Positions 1-8,540 of a DNA stretch of 64,000 nucleotides are shown one piece after another. The stretch is from positions 23,153-87,152 of the forward strand of contig NZ_JBLZFY010000007.1 in NCBI RefSeq assembly GCF_050753365.1, written 5' to 3'. The DNA comes from Geminocystis sp050753365. Its GTDB lineage: Bacteria > Cyanobacteriota > Cyanobacteriia > Cyanobacteriales > Cyanobacteriaceae. Under the pieces are notes generated by a model. The model was given only the letters and a program-made list of their open reading frames with translations. It searched no databases and was not told the origin of the DNA. The position numbers and the translations under genes were made by a program. How positions within the stretch are numbered: the first letter of the stretch is position 1; the number at the start of each line of letters is the position of its first letter.

Positions 1-137
1 GATTTTTTCATCTTTCTTTAATTCTAACGATTTTTATTAAAATATAGGTATATTTTTTTACAAAAGTTTGCTAAACTTTAACCATCTTATAAATAATTAT
101 TTTTTCTCAGTATTTCTACAGATAAAATGTAAAAAAT

Positions 138-1724
138 TTAAACAGGTTTCATATTGGGTTGAACGATCCTCAGAACTTCTTGATAAATCTGACTACTAAT
201 GCGATCGCCTCTTTTACCGTATTCAAGTTTAATGTCATCCACAAAAAAATTAATTTGAAATTGATAGTAGAGAAATCCCTCGTCATGATTTAAAGCTGTC
301 ACCCAAATTTGGGGATCTTGCCATTTTTTTCGCTCTTTAAAACGAGATTTAAACCAGTCACTCAACTCTAAAACATAATCATCTAAACGAGTTTCTTCTA
401 ATTGAGGATTAATAATTTTTTGGTATAAGCGATAGGTTCTTTTTTTGATCAGGTTTATTTTACGATCCCACTCTTGGGGAATTAAGTAAAGGTCTTCTTC
501 TTGTAAATTGGGGTCTTTCAACCAAAGACGATACCATTTTCTGACTAATTCGATTAATGCTTCTGAATCTTGAGACTCGATAAATTCCTGAAGGAAGGTA
601 TCTTGATTTTCTTCTATATTGAAACCAATTAACTCTAAAACTTGTTGATATTCTTGGATAATGTTGGCGATTTCTTCGGAAGTTAAGCCTCCTTTTTCGG
701 CGAATTGTAGTGTCACCACTAAGGCTTCTAAAGAATATTCGATTTCTTCTAGTTTGTCGTTAACTTGTTGTTCTGCTAAGAGTCTTAATTTACCAATTTC
801 TTGTTGTAATTGAACAGATGATTCATTTTCTAGGTAATATCGATCGATCAAACTCAATTTTTGTTCGATATTGGCTAAAGTGTCAGGATGAGCTAAAACC
901 ACTTCGGTAATAGTTTTTTGCAGATACTCTAATTCATAATTCGCAGGAATTTCTAAGGTACGAGAATAGTAGAAATAAGAAGTAGGACGACTTAAATTAG
1001 TGATATTTTGATTTTGTAAAACACTATTGGGAATATAAACGTCGCAGTGATTATCAAAAAGATAAATTTGTGTCACCCTAACTCCGATACGACATAACAT
1101 TCCGATCGATCCATCTTCCAGACGCAACACATCCCCGAATTGAAAAGGGGTATCAATCAACAAGACAATGCCACTGAAAAAATTAGCGAGAATATCTTTT
1201 AAGGCAAAACCAATAATAAAAGTAGCGCCCCCCAATGTTACCCAAATTCCTGTTAAATCAACGCCAAAAGTTTTTAAGGAAAAAACCCCTCCAAATAAAA
1301 AAATGATGACGGGAATAACGGCTTCTACTAAAGGTAATAACACATCATCCCACATTACCTCGGTTTGTTGAGTATATTGTTTCAGATAGTAAATAATTAC
1401 TTGTTTTAAAAGAGCGACAAGCCAAAAACTGATAATAATGATGATGATGACAGTAAAGATATTTTCGAGAATATTTCGATCGATGATGAAGTGTAAATCT
1501 CGAAATGTAAATTTAAGATTAAGTATTGTAAAAACACTGAGAAGGGGATACCCCGATACATTGAGAGTAACCAGAGCAATATCTTTTTCTAACTGACGAA
1601 AAAGGGGACGTAAGATAAAAAATAAAATGAGATAGATAATTACAAATCCCACACTTAAAAATCCTAAGTGAACAATAACGGATTGAATTTGAGGAGAAAG
1701 GTTAAACCAAAATTCTGGAAACAT
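138..1724 (-). CDS. MscS-family mechanosensitive ion channel
   Basis: This is a small-conductance mechanosensitive channel-like membrane protein that would release solutes under hypo-osmotic shock. Four hydrophobic segments lie roughly at residues 12-40, 85-110, 130-150 and 160-190. The last is the pore helix plus family signature (FALKDILANFFSGI), followed directly by the start of the beta domain (DTPFQFGDVLRLEDGSIG). The 528 residues exceed the about 286 of E. coli MscS: the extra part is a charged, mostly helical stretch around residues 270-460 interrupting the cytoplasmic domain, with family-like sequence resuming near the C-terminus. It is transcribed away from amt, with about 200 bp between the two starts. 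Family assignment is firm; gating and substrate are not visible. Confidence 0.88.
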   Translation of the reverse strand: MFPEFWFNLSPQIQSVIVHLGFLSVGFVIIYLILFFILRPLFRQLEKDIALVTLNVSGYPLLSVFTILNLKFTFRDLHFIIDRNILENIFTVIIIIIISFWLVALLKQVIIYYLKQYTQQTEVMWDDVLLPLVEAVIPVIIFLFGGVFSLKTFGVDLTGIWVTLGGATFIIGFALKDILANFFSGIVLLIDTPFQFGDVLRLEDGSIGMLCRIGVRVTQIYLFDNHCDVYIPNSVLQNQNITNLSRPTSYFYYSRTLEIPANYELEYLQKTITEVVLAHPDTLANIEQKLSLIDRYYLENESSVQLQQEIGKLRLLAEQQVNDKLEEIEYSLEALVVTLQFAEKGGLTSEEIANIIQEYQQVLELIGFNIEENQDTFLQEFIESQDSEALIELVRKWYRLWLKDPNLQEEDLYLIPQEWDRKINLIKKRTYRLYQKIINPQLEETRLDDYVLELSDWFKSRFKERKKWQDPQIWVTALNHDEGFLYYQFQINFFVDDIKLEYGKRGDRISSQIYQEVLRIVQPNMKPV

Positions 1725-1797
1725 ATTTTAAGAAGCTAGAATTAATTTATTCATTATCCATTGTTAATTATTAATTGTTCATTGTTCATTGTTAATT

Positions 1798-1811
1798 GTA
1801 TTTTTCGATAC
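1798..1811 (+). promoter_or_regulatory. Putative NtcA-binding site upstream of amt
   Basis: The 14 bp read GTA-TTTTTCGA-TAC, a perfect match to the NtcA consensus GTA-N8-TAC. It lies about 110 bp before the amt start. A TACCAAT stretch at 1832-1838 is a plausible -10 region at about the spacing of NtcA-activated class II promoters. Ammonium transporter genes are classic NtcA targets in cyanobacteria; binding here is inferred. Confidence 0.7.
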
Positions 1812-1921
1812 AGAACTTATTAAGTAAAACATACCAATATTTAACAGTTAATTGAAGACTTAAGAGATTAAATCCTCAATTCTTATGTAGTTTTGAAGCA
1901 AATCTATACCAGTAAAAATCC

Positions 1922-3418
1922 ATGGTGATGATGTCAAAAAAAATGAATAGAAAAGTATCTCGATCGAAAGATCAAGGAAACTTTATACTTAATTCTATAG
2001 CTCGTATCAAAAATGTCTTCTCTCCCTATTGGTTGGCTTGTATTCCCTTAACGGCAATTATCGTTATGGTGTGGAATACCGCAGCAATGGCGCAGGGTTT
2101 TGATGGTCCTGAAGATTTAGATCAAGTTAAAATTGTTTTAGATTCCATCTTTTTGTTAGTGTGTTCTATTTTAGTTATCTTCATGAACGCTGGTTTCGCT
2201 ATGTTAGAAACTGGTTTTTGTCGTCAAAAAAATGCTGTTAATATTTTAGCGAAGAACTTAATCGTATTTGCCATTGCTACCATGATTTATTGGGCGATCG
2301 GTTATGGTTTTATGTACGGTGAGGGTAACGGCTTTATCGGTTTACAAGGATTTTTCTTTAATGGTGACGCTACACCCTACGGAGATGAAAATTATCCTGC
2401 CGCAATTCCAGCTCCTATCTCTTTCTTATTCCAAGTAGCCTTCGCCGCCACCGCCGCCACCATCGTATCTGGTGCGGTAGCTGAAAGAATCCGTTTTGAT
2501 GCTTTCTTAATTTTTAGTCTTTTGTTAGTTGGTATTTCTTATCCTATCACTGGTCATTGGGTCTGGAATGGTGGTTGGTTAGATGAATTAGGTTTCAGTG
2601 ACTTTGCAGGTTCTACTGTCGTTCACTCTGTCGGTGGTTGGGCAGCACTCATGGGGGCTGCGATTTTAGGTCCTCGTCAAGGTAAATACTCTAGTGACGG
2701 TAAAGTTAATGCTATACCTGGTCACAATATGAGTATCGCCACTTTGGGGTGTTTAATCCTTTGGATTGGTTGGTTCGGTTTTAACCCCGGTTCTGAATTA
2801 GCCGCCACTGCCAATGTTCCCTATATTGCTGTAACCACTAACCTCGCCGCTTCGGCAGGTGCTGTGACAGCTACTGCCACGTCTTGGGCAAAAGATGGTA
2901 AACCAGATTTATCCATGATTATTAACGGTATTTTAGCTGGTTTAGTGGGTATTACTGCTGGATGTGCTAGTGTTGGTTATTTTAGTGCCGTTATTATCGG
3001 TGCGATCGCAGGTGTCTTAGTCGTATTCTCTGTTGCTTTCTTTGACCAAGTGTTAAAAATTGATGATCCTGTAGGTGCTACTTCCGTTCACTTAGTTTGT
3101 GGTATTTGGGGAACTTTAGCAGTTGGTATTTTTGCTACTGATGGAGGCCTATTATTTGGCGGTGGTATTAATTTATTATTCGCTCAAATTATCGGTATTC
3201 TAACCATCGGCGGATTTACCGTTGCTTTTAGTACAGCCGCATGGTATGGACTTCAAGCTACTGTAGGCATTAGAGTTCACACCGAAGAAGAAGTGAAAGG
3301 TTTAGATATTTCCGAACACGGTATGGAAGCCTATAGCGGATTTGTTAAAGAAGCTGACATTCTTGCCGGTGGTTTTGGTTCTAGTGTCGGAGAAGTTAGC
3401 TCTGGTATTGAACTTTAG
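1922..3418 (+). CDS. amt: Ammonium transporter (Amt family)
   Basis: This channel-like transporter takes up ammonium/ammonia across the cytoplasmic membrane for GS-GOGAT assimilation. The 498-residue protein starts with a basic stretch and a signal-like hydrophobic segment ending in AMAQ (about residues 35-58), then shows about 11 membrane segments. The twin pore histidines are visible in TGHWVWNGGW (about residue 215) and SVHLVCGIWG (about 390), and the C-terminal tail is the usual regulatory length. Three in-frame ATGs (1922, 1928, 1931) lie together and none has a strong ribosome-binding site. A consensus NtcA site lies upstream and a hairpin terminator follows, so it looks monocistronic and nitrogen-regulated. 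Which Amt paralogue it is cannot be decided here. Confidence 0.95.
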   Translation: MVMMSKKMNRKVSRSKDQGNFILNSIARIKNVFSPYWLACIPLTAIIVMVWNTAAMAQGFDGPEDLDQVKIVLDSIFLLVCSILVIFMNAGFAMLETGFCRQKNAVNILAKNLIVFAIATMIYWAIGYGFMYGEGNGFIGLQGFFFNGDATPYGDENYPAAIPAPISFLFQVAFAATAATIVSGAVAERIRFDAFLIFSLLLVGISYPITGHWVWNGGWLDELGFSDFAGSTVVHSVGGWAALMGAAILGPRQGKYSSDGKVNAIPGHNMSIATLGCLILWIGWFGFNPGSELAATANVPYIAVTTNLAASAGAVTATATSWAKDGKPDLSMIINGILAGLVGITAGCASVGYFSAVIIGAIAGVLVVFSVAFFDQVLKIDDPVGATSVHLVCGIWGTLAVGIFATDGGLLFGGGINLLFAQIIGILTIGGFTVAFSTAAWYGLQATVGIRVHTEEEVKGLDISEHGMEAYSGFVKEADILAGGFGSSVGEVSSGIEL

Positions 3419-3435
3419 GTTAATAAATTTTTAAG

Positions 3436-3466
3436 CCCCGTCTTTGAGAAGGCGGGTTTTTTTATT
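3436..3466 (+). terminator. Rho-independent terminator of amt
   Basis: An 8-bp stem (CCCGTCTT/AAGGCGGG with one G-T pair) closes a TGAG loop and is followed directly by a run of seven T. It begins 18 bp after the amt stop codon. Confidence 0.9.
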
Positions 3467-3467
3467 T

Positions 3468-3718
3468 AGGGGGTGCACAAAAAGTATTTTGATGAGGGTA
3501 GGTATCAGGCATCAGGTATCAGGTGTCAGGTTAAAGAATGAAAAATCAAGATTTTGAAGCGTTATCTCTTCAACAAGTACACAGGTATATTGTGAATAAT
3601 CAGATTTGAAATGCCCTGTTTTTGAGTAAAAATTGCCAAAAATTCACACTTTTTTGTGAATATAGTGTGCCTAAACCATTGATTTTAATAACCTTTTGAT
3701 TTATTCAGCAAACCCTAA
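3468..3718 (-). mobile_element. MITE-like element family A, copy A1 (reverse orientation)
   Basis: The right end (TTATTCAGCAAACCCT) is the inverse of the left end of copies A4 and A7. The left end is a degenerate version of the other terminus but keeps the subterminal AAAAAGTATTTTGATGA block. Inside are 7-bp repeats of the AGGTATC/AGGTGTC type and no open reading frame. With the amt terminator it fills most of the 397-bp gap between amt and the next gene; the remaining about 100 bp before 3816 shows only AT-rich DNA. Confidence 0.65.
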
Positions 3719-3815
3719 GTAATGAAATCATTTTCAAGACTTAATAAAAACGGTAAATTAAATGGGTTTTAGCTTACTTTTCTCAATGTAAACATACAAT
3801 TAATTTTGCTTACCT

Positions 3816-4430
3816 ATGGAAATATTTGAATATATTAACAACTTTTTCAACAACTTCACGGATTCGATCGAACTTTGGGGCATCTGGGGAGTACTGGGGT
3901 TTATACTTATTTATATCATCGCCACGATCTTTTTAATACCGGGTTCAGCCTTAACTTTAGGCGCAGGGTTAATCTTTGGAGTAGTAAAAGGCTCTATCTT
4001 AGTATCGATCGCATCGGTAACAGGCGCAACCCTTGCTTTTCTCCTCGGACGTTATTTTTTGCGAGGTTGGGTAGAAAAACAAATAGAATCCCAACCTAAG
4101 TTTACCTCGATCGATCGGGCTGTGGCAAAAGAAGGCTGGAAAATAGTCGGTTTAACAAGGCTATCTCCTCTTTTTCCCTTCGTCTTTTTAAACTATGCCT
4201 TTGGAGTGACAAAAGTATCCTTAAGAGATTATTTCTTTGCCTCATGGATAGGAATGTTACCCGGTACAATTATGTATGTTTATATTGGCTCAATCCCGAA
4301 AACTGCCTTAGAAGTAACAACTGGAAATACCGATACATTGAGGTTAATATTAAATATTGTAGGGTTAATTGCTACTGTTGCCGTAACAATTTATATCACC
4401 AAAATAGCGAAAAAAGCCTTAGATGAATAG
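3816..4430 (+). CDS. TVP38/TMEM64 family (DedA-like, SNARE-associated) membrane protein
   Basis: This 204-residue integral membrane protein belongs to the TVP38/TMEM64 branch of the DedA superfamily, proposed lipid or polyprenyl carrier scramblases. Hydrophobic helices lie near residues 18-40, 45-75, 95-130, 140-160 and 170-195. The family core is visible as GSALTLGAGLIFG, then GATLAFLLGRYFLR, and the re-entrant segment RLSPLFPFVFLNYAFG with its basic and proline residues. It stands alone between two repeat-filled gaps, so context says nothing about its substrate. The family is reliable; the physiological role is unknown. Confidence 0.85.
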   Translation: MEIFEYINNFFNNFTDSIELWGIWGVLGFILIYIIATIFLIPGSALTLGAGLIFGVVKGSILVSIASVTGATLAFLLGRYFLRGWVEKQIESQPKFTSIDRAVAKEGWKIVGLTRLSPLFPFVFLNYAFGVTKVSLRDYFFASWIGMLPGTIMYVYIGSIPKTALEVTTGNTDTLRLILNIVGLIATVAVTIYITKIAKKALDE

Positions 4431-4576
4431 TTAATATAACAGTCAGTTATGAGTTGTGAAAATTATCTTATCATAGAAGAAAAGAGGCAAAAGGCAAGAG
4501 TAGTCGTATCTTCGATATTTTTTTCTAATAATTTATTTCTCACAAATGATTCCTGATTGCTATAGTTAATAGTTTT

Positions 4577-4622
4577 TAATTCTTAATTCTTAATTCTTAA
4601 TTCTTAATTCTTAATTCTCAAT
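4577..4622. repeat. Heptanucleotide repeat array (TTAATTC)n
   Basis: About six tandem copies of the 7-bp unit TTAATTC end one base before the ATG of the PAS kinase gene, so they occupy its 5' untranslated region. Similar arrays recur throughout the window's intergenic DNA. Confidence 0.9.
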
Positions 4623-4623
4623 T

Positions 4624-7600
4624 ATGGTTAATTCTAAGGAAAATCTCCATAAATTATTTCCTCATTTATTAGATTTAATCAGTGACGCTGTTGTTATTAC
4701 TGATATTAATGGAAATCTTTTTTATGTTTCTTCCACCTTCAATAAAATGCTCAAATATTCTAATAAAAATATAAAAAATAAACAGCATATTAAACAAATT
4801 TTACCAACCTTAAAGATTAATTTAATACAACTAAAAAATAAAAAAGTATTAAAAAATATCCCTATTTTTCTTGATAATATTAAAGGAGAAAATATTGGGT
4901 TACTCGTTAGTATTAAATATATTGATGATGAAAAAGACAAATATCTTCTTTATACCATTAAAGATGTCACTAAAGAAATCAAATCACAAACAGAAGTTAA
5001 GTTAATCAAAAAAATTTATGCTGATTTAGCCGAAAATTTACCTTTAGGAATATTTCGTTTAGACAAACTAGGTAATTTAATTTATGTCAATGAAGAAACG
5101 CAAAAAATACTAGGAAAAGATGAGGATATTCACAAACCTTTATTGAGTTTTTGGTTAGATAATATTCACCCTGAAGATAAATTATTATTTTTGCAAAAAT
5201 TATCCCTAACTTTATGGGAAGGAAAGTCAACTCACTTTTCCTATCGTTATTGTCTTCCCAATAGTAATGAAATTCGTTGGCTAGAAACTATTTGCATTAG
5301 AAAGACTATTCTTGATAAAGAAAATTATATTATTGGTACAATTATTGATATTACTGAGCAAAGACAAATTACGGTAAAATTAGAAGAAAATGAAGCATTA
5401 TATCGATCGATCTTTGAATCAGCATTTATAGGTATTGCTAGGGTGAGCTTAACAGGAAAATTATTAAAAGTCAACGATAAATTATGTGAAATATTAGGCT
5501 ATAATTCAGAAGAATTAACTCAATTAACATTCCAAGAAATTACTTATTCAGAAGATTTAGATATAGACTTAAAATTAGTTCAAGATTGTCTCAATGGGAA
5601 AATTAATAGTTATTCTTTAGAGAAAAGATATATTAAAAAAAATGGACAATATATTTGGACTCGGTTAGATGTTTCCTTAGTAAAAGACATTGAAAACAAA
5701 CCTAAATATTTTATCTCTACCATTCAAGATATAGACAAAGAAAAAAGAATTGAAGAAGAATTAAAAGTCAGTGAAATGCGTTTTCGTAATGCTTTTATTT
5801 ATGCGCCTTTTCCTAAGATGATTCATGCGGAAGATGGAGAAGTGATACAAATTAATCAGGCTTGGAATAATATCAGTGGATACTGTCTCCATGACATTCC
5901 TACTATTAGTCAATGGATAGAAAAAGCATACGGCAAAAAGATTAATAACAACAATTCTCATTTTGAGAAATTATATAAAGTTAAAGACTTTTTAGATGAG
6001 GGAGAATATATGATTAATACGGCACAAGGTAAACAAAGGGTGTGGCATTTTCATTCTGTGCCGTTGGGGGTTTTGCCTGATGGTAGAAAAATCGTCATGT
6101 CGATGGCTATGGATGTCACGGAAAGAAAAAAAGCCGAAAATTCTTATATTCGATTAAATCAAGAATTAGAAAAAAAAGTTACTCAACGTACTAAAGAATT
6201 AAAATCTGCTCAGGATTTTCTCACTTTAATTATCGATAATATACCCCAACGAATTTTTTGGAAAGATCGTCATTCTATTTATTTAGGATGTAATCGCAGT
6301 TTTGCCGATGTCTTAGGTTATAAAGATACCCGTGCTATTATCGGAAAAAATGATTTTGATTTACCCATTACTCCCACCCAAGCGCAATTATATCAGGAAT
6401 GGGATCGTTGGGTGATGGAGTACGATCGATCCCGTTTTCATATTATCGAAAAAATTACATTTAATGGAGAAGAAATTTATATAGATATTTGTCGAATACC
6501 TTTACATAATTCTCTAGGAGAAGTGATAGGAATTTTAGTGACTTATGATGACATTACCGAGAAAAAAAGATTAGAAGAAAATTTAAAATTAACTCAATTT
6601 ACCTTAGATAAATTAGGAGATTCAGTTTTTCTAGTAGATAGATTTAGTAACTTTTTCTACGCTAATGAAGCGGCATCTCGAAATTTAGGCTATAGCCAAG
6701 AAGAATTAAAAACTATGAAAGTAAAAAATATTAATCCTTTATTTCACAATGAAAACCAACAATGGGCTTATATTATGAAAACATTAGAAGAAAAAAAACA
6801 AATGACATTGGAATCTTATCATCGTCATAAAAACGGTACTTTAATTCCAGTAGAAATTAATATTTATCAAATTTATTTTCAACAAAAACTTTATAATTGT
6901 GCCATCGTTAAAGATATTTCTGAGAGGAGAAAAAGTCAACAAGCCTTAGAAGAAAGCGAAGCCCGTTATCGCCTTATGGCTGATAATGTAACGGATATAA
7001 TTAGTCGTCATTCTCCCGATGGTATTTATTTGTATGTGTCTCCTTCGGTAAAAATGTTATTAGGGTATCAACCTTCCGAATTAATAGACAAATCCCCTCA
7101 AGATTTTATTGATGAAGATGATATTATTCAATATAATCAATCCTATCAGATGATGCTCGATCGAAAAGAAAGCATTACCTATAGTTATCGGATGTTGTGT
7201 AAACAGGGAGATTATATTTGGTTAGAAACCACCAGCAAACCTGTCGAAGATGTTTCTACGCAAAAAATTACAGAAATTATCGCAGTTTCCAGAGATATTT
7301 CTAGTCGGAAAGAAGCTGAATTTAAAATCCAAAAATCATTAGAAGAAAAGGAAATTTTGTTAAAAGAAATTCATCATCGAGTCAAAAATAATTTATATAT
7401 TATTTCTAGTTTATTAAATTTACAAGCGACTTATTTTGAAGATGAAAATATTATCAAAGCCTTTACTAATAGTCAAAATCGGATTCAAAGTATGGCAATG
7501 ATTCACGAAAAATTATATAAATCAAATAATTTTGCTAACTTAGACTTTGGTGATTATCTAACTCAATTAATTGATACTTTATTTCACAGTTATAATCCTT

Positions 7601-7959
7601 ATCCTCGCACAGTAAAATATTCTATTGAGACTGAACCAATTAATATTAATATTGAAAATGCCATACCCTGCGGATTAATCGTTAATGAAATTATTACTAA
7701 CTGTTTTAAACACGCTTTTAATCAAAGTAAACAAGGAAAAGTGATGATAGAATTATATCAAGATGAAAAAAAATATATTCATTTAAAAATTAGGGATAAT
7801 GGTCAAGGTACAGATAACGTCAAACAATGGAGGTATAATCGATCGTTAGGAGTAAGATTGATTAATATTTTAACGGAACAATTAGATGCTAAATTAACTG
7901 TTGAATCTGCTGTTAATAAAGGATTTTCTTATCATTTAATCTTACCTCAAAAAAATTAA
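4624..7959 (+). CDS. Soluble multi-PAS sensor histidine kinase (HisKA_2 type)
   Basis: This 1111-residue kinase has no obvious membrane segment and appears cytoplasmic. About seven PAS/PAC modules follow each other (roughly residues 10-115, 130-250, 258-380, 385-505, 530-650, 655-780 and 785-910). The ends of several are marked by the D(I/V)T(E/K) sequence before a coiled-coil linker; an extra coiled coil is near 505-535. The phosphoacceptor region reads EIHHRVKNNL with His at 917-918, diagnostic of the HisKA_2/HWE-like class. An ATPase domain follows with N-box NEIITNCFKHAF and G-box DNGQG. There is no receiver domain and no adjacent response regulator, so it is an orphan kinase. PAS ligands (haem, flavin, none) cannot be read off. 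Its 5' leader is a heptamer repeat array. Confidence 0.9.
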   Translation: MVNSKENLHKLFPHLLDLISDAVVITDINGNLFYVSSTFNKMLKYSNKNIKNKQHIKQILPTLKINLIQLKNKKVLKNIPIFLDNIKGENIGLLVSIKYIDDEKDKYLLYTIKDVTKEIKSQTEVKLIKKIYADLAENLPLGIFRLDKLGNLIYVNEETQKILGKDEDIHKPLLSFWLDNIHPEDKLLFLQKLSLTLWEGKSTHFSYRYCLPNSNEIRWLETICIRKTILDKENYIIGTIIDITEQRQITVKLEENEALYRSIFESAFIGIARVSLTGKLLKVNDKLCEILGYNSEELTQLTFQEITYSEDLDIDLKLVQDCLNGKINSYSLEKRYIKKNGQYIWTRLDVSLVKDIENKPKYFISTIQDIDKEKRIEEELKVSEMRFRNAFIYAPFPKMIHAEDGEVIQINQAWNNISGYCLHDIPTISQWIEKAYGKKINNNNSHFEKLYKVKDFLDEGEYMINTAQGKQRVWHFHSVPLGVLPDGRKIVMSMAMDVTERKKAENSYIRLNQELEKKVTQRTKELKSAQDFLTLIIDNIPQRIFWKDRHSIYLGCNRSFADVLGYKDTRAIIGKNDFDLPITPTQAQLYQEWDRWVMEYDRSRFHIIEKITFNGEEIYIDICRIPLHNSLGEVIGILVTYDDITEKKRLEENLKLTQFTLDKLGDSVFLVDRFSNFFYANEAASRNLGYSQEELKTMKVKNINPLFHNENQQWAYIMKTLEEKKQMTLESYHRHKNGTLIPVEINIYQIYFQQKLYNCAIVKDISERRKSQQALEESEARYRLMADNVTDIISRHSPDGIYLYVSPSVKMLLGYQPSELIDKSPQDFIDEDDIIQYNQSYQMMLDRKESITYSYRMLCKQGDYIWLETTSKPVEDVSTQKITEIIAVSRDISSRKEAEFKIQKSLEEKEILLKEIHHRVKNNLYIISSLLNLQATYFEDENIIKAFTNSQNRIQSMAMIHEKLYKSNNFANLDFGDYLTQLIDTLFHSYNPYPRTVKYSIETEPININIENAIPCGLIVNEIITNCFKHAFNQSKQGKVMIELYQDEKKYIHLKIRDNGQGTDNVKQWRYNRSLGVRLINILTEQLDAKLTVESAVNKGFSYHLILPQKN

Positions 7960-7966
7960 AAAGTAC

Positions 7967-8063
7967 TTAGGGTTTACTTCATAGTCTTTTGATGAAGAGA
8001 GGGAAGAGGGAAAAGGGAAAAGTGAATAAAAGAATCATCATAAAAATAAATAATTTTCAAGTT
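7967..8063. repeat. Solo end of family A element with purine-rich tract
   Basis: A degenerate family A terminus (AGGGTTTACTTCATAGTCTT, then TTGATGA) is followed by a GGGAAGA/GGGAAAA tract. An open frame runs through it into the DUF3067 gene, but these codons are repeat-derived, so they were excluded from that gene. Confidence 0.6.
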
Positions 8064-8372
8064 ATGAATGGACAAGAATTAAGAGAAATAATTAAGAATA
8101 AATGGGGATATTCTTATGACGTTCAAATTATTAAAATAAAAGATAAAATATATTTTCAAATCATGTGGAAATATTTAGAACAAGCCTCCTTTCATTGGAC
8201 TGAATTAGAGTATAGTCAACATTTAGAAAATATAGCTAATTATATTACCAGTTGGGGAGTAATTGATCAAGTAAAAAATGGTATTTTAGAAGCAAAAAAT
8301 CGCCCTCGTTTAGGTAAAGCCGTTAGTTTTTCTCTTGATTTGGGCGATCGAACCTCTGAATGGATTGTATAA
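8064..8372 (+). CDS. DUF3067 family protein
   Basis: This small soluble protein matches the DUF3067 family, which is conserved in cyanobacteria and plastid-bearing eukaryotes and has no established function. Its core is seen in MNGQELREIIKNKWGYSYDV and in the C-terminal stretch with KNRPRLGKAVSF ending LGDRTSEW. The open frame begins at 7989, but the first 25 codons translate a basic low-complexity repeat belonging to a family A element end. The ATG at 8064, which gives the family's usual beginning, is chosen here (102 residues). A solo A end and heptamer repeats lie immediately on both sides. Confidence 0.75.
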   Translation: MNGQELREIIKNKWGYSYDVQIIKIKDKIYFQIMWKYLEQASFHWTELEYSQHLENIANYITSWGVIDQVKNGILEAKNRPRLGKAVSFSLDLGDRTSEWIV

Positions 8373-8373
8373 T

Positions 8374-8540
8374 TAGGGAGTAATGAAAAAGTATTTTGAT
8401 GAAGGTAATAAGTAATAAGTAATAAGTAATAAGTAATAAGTAATATTGGATAATGAGAAGTTGTTAATTGTTAATTGTTAATTGTTAATTGTTAATTGTT
8501 AATTGTTAATTGTTACTTGTTAATTGTTAATTGTTACTTA
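8374..8540. repeat. Family A solo end plus (AATAAGT)n and (TTGTTAA)n heptamer arrays
   Basis: A second family A terminus (ATGAAAAAGTATTTTGATGA) is followed by about five AATAAGT units and then about eleven TTGTTAA-type units. The second array runs into the stop codon of ftn2 on the other strand, so the repeat supplies that gene's 3' border. Confidence 0.8.

Noticed and set aside
8399..8540. Regularly spaced repeats that might suggest a CRISPR array
   Set aside because: The units are directly tandem 7-mers without unique spacers, and no cas gene is present.
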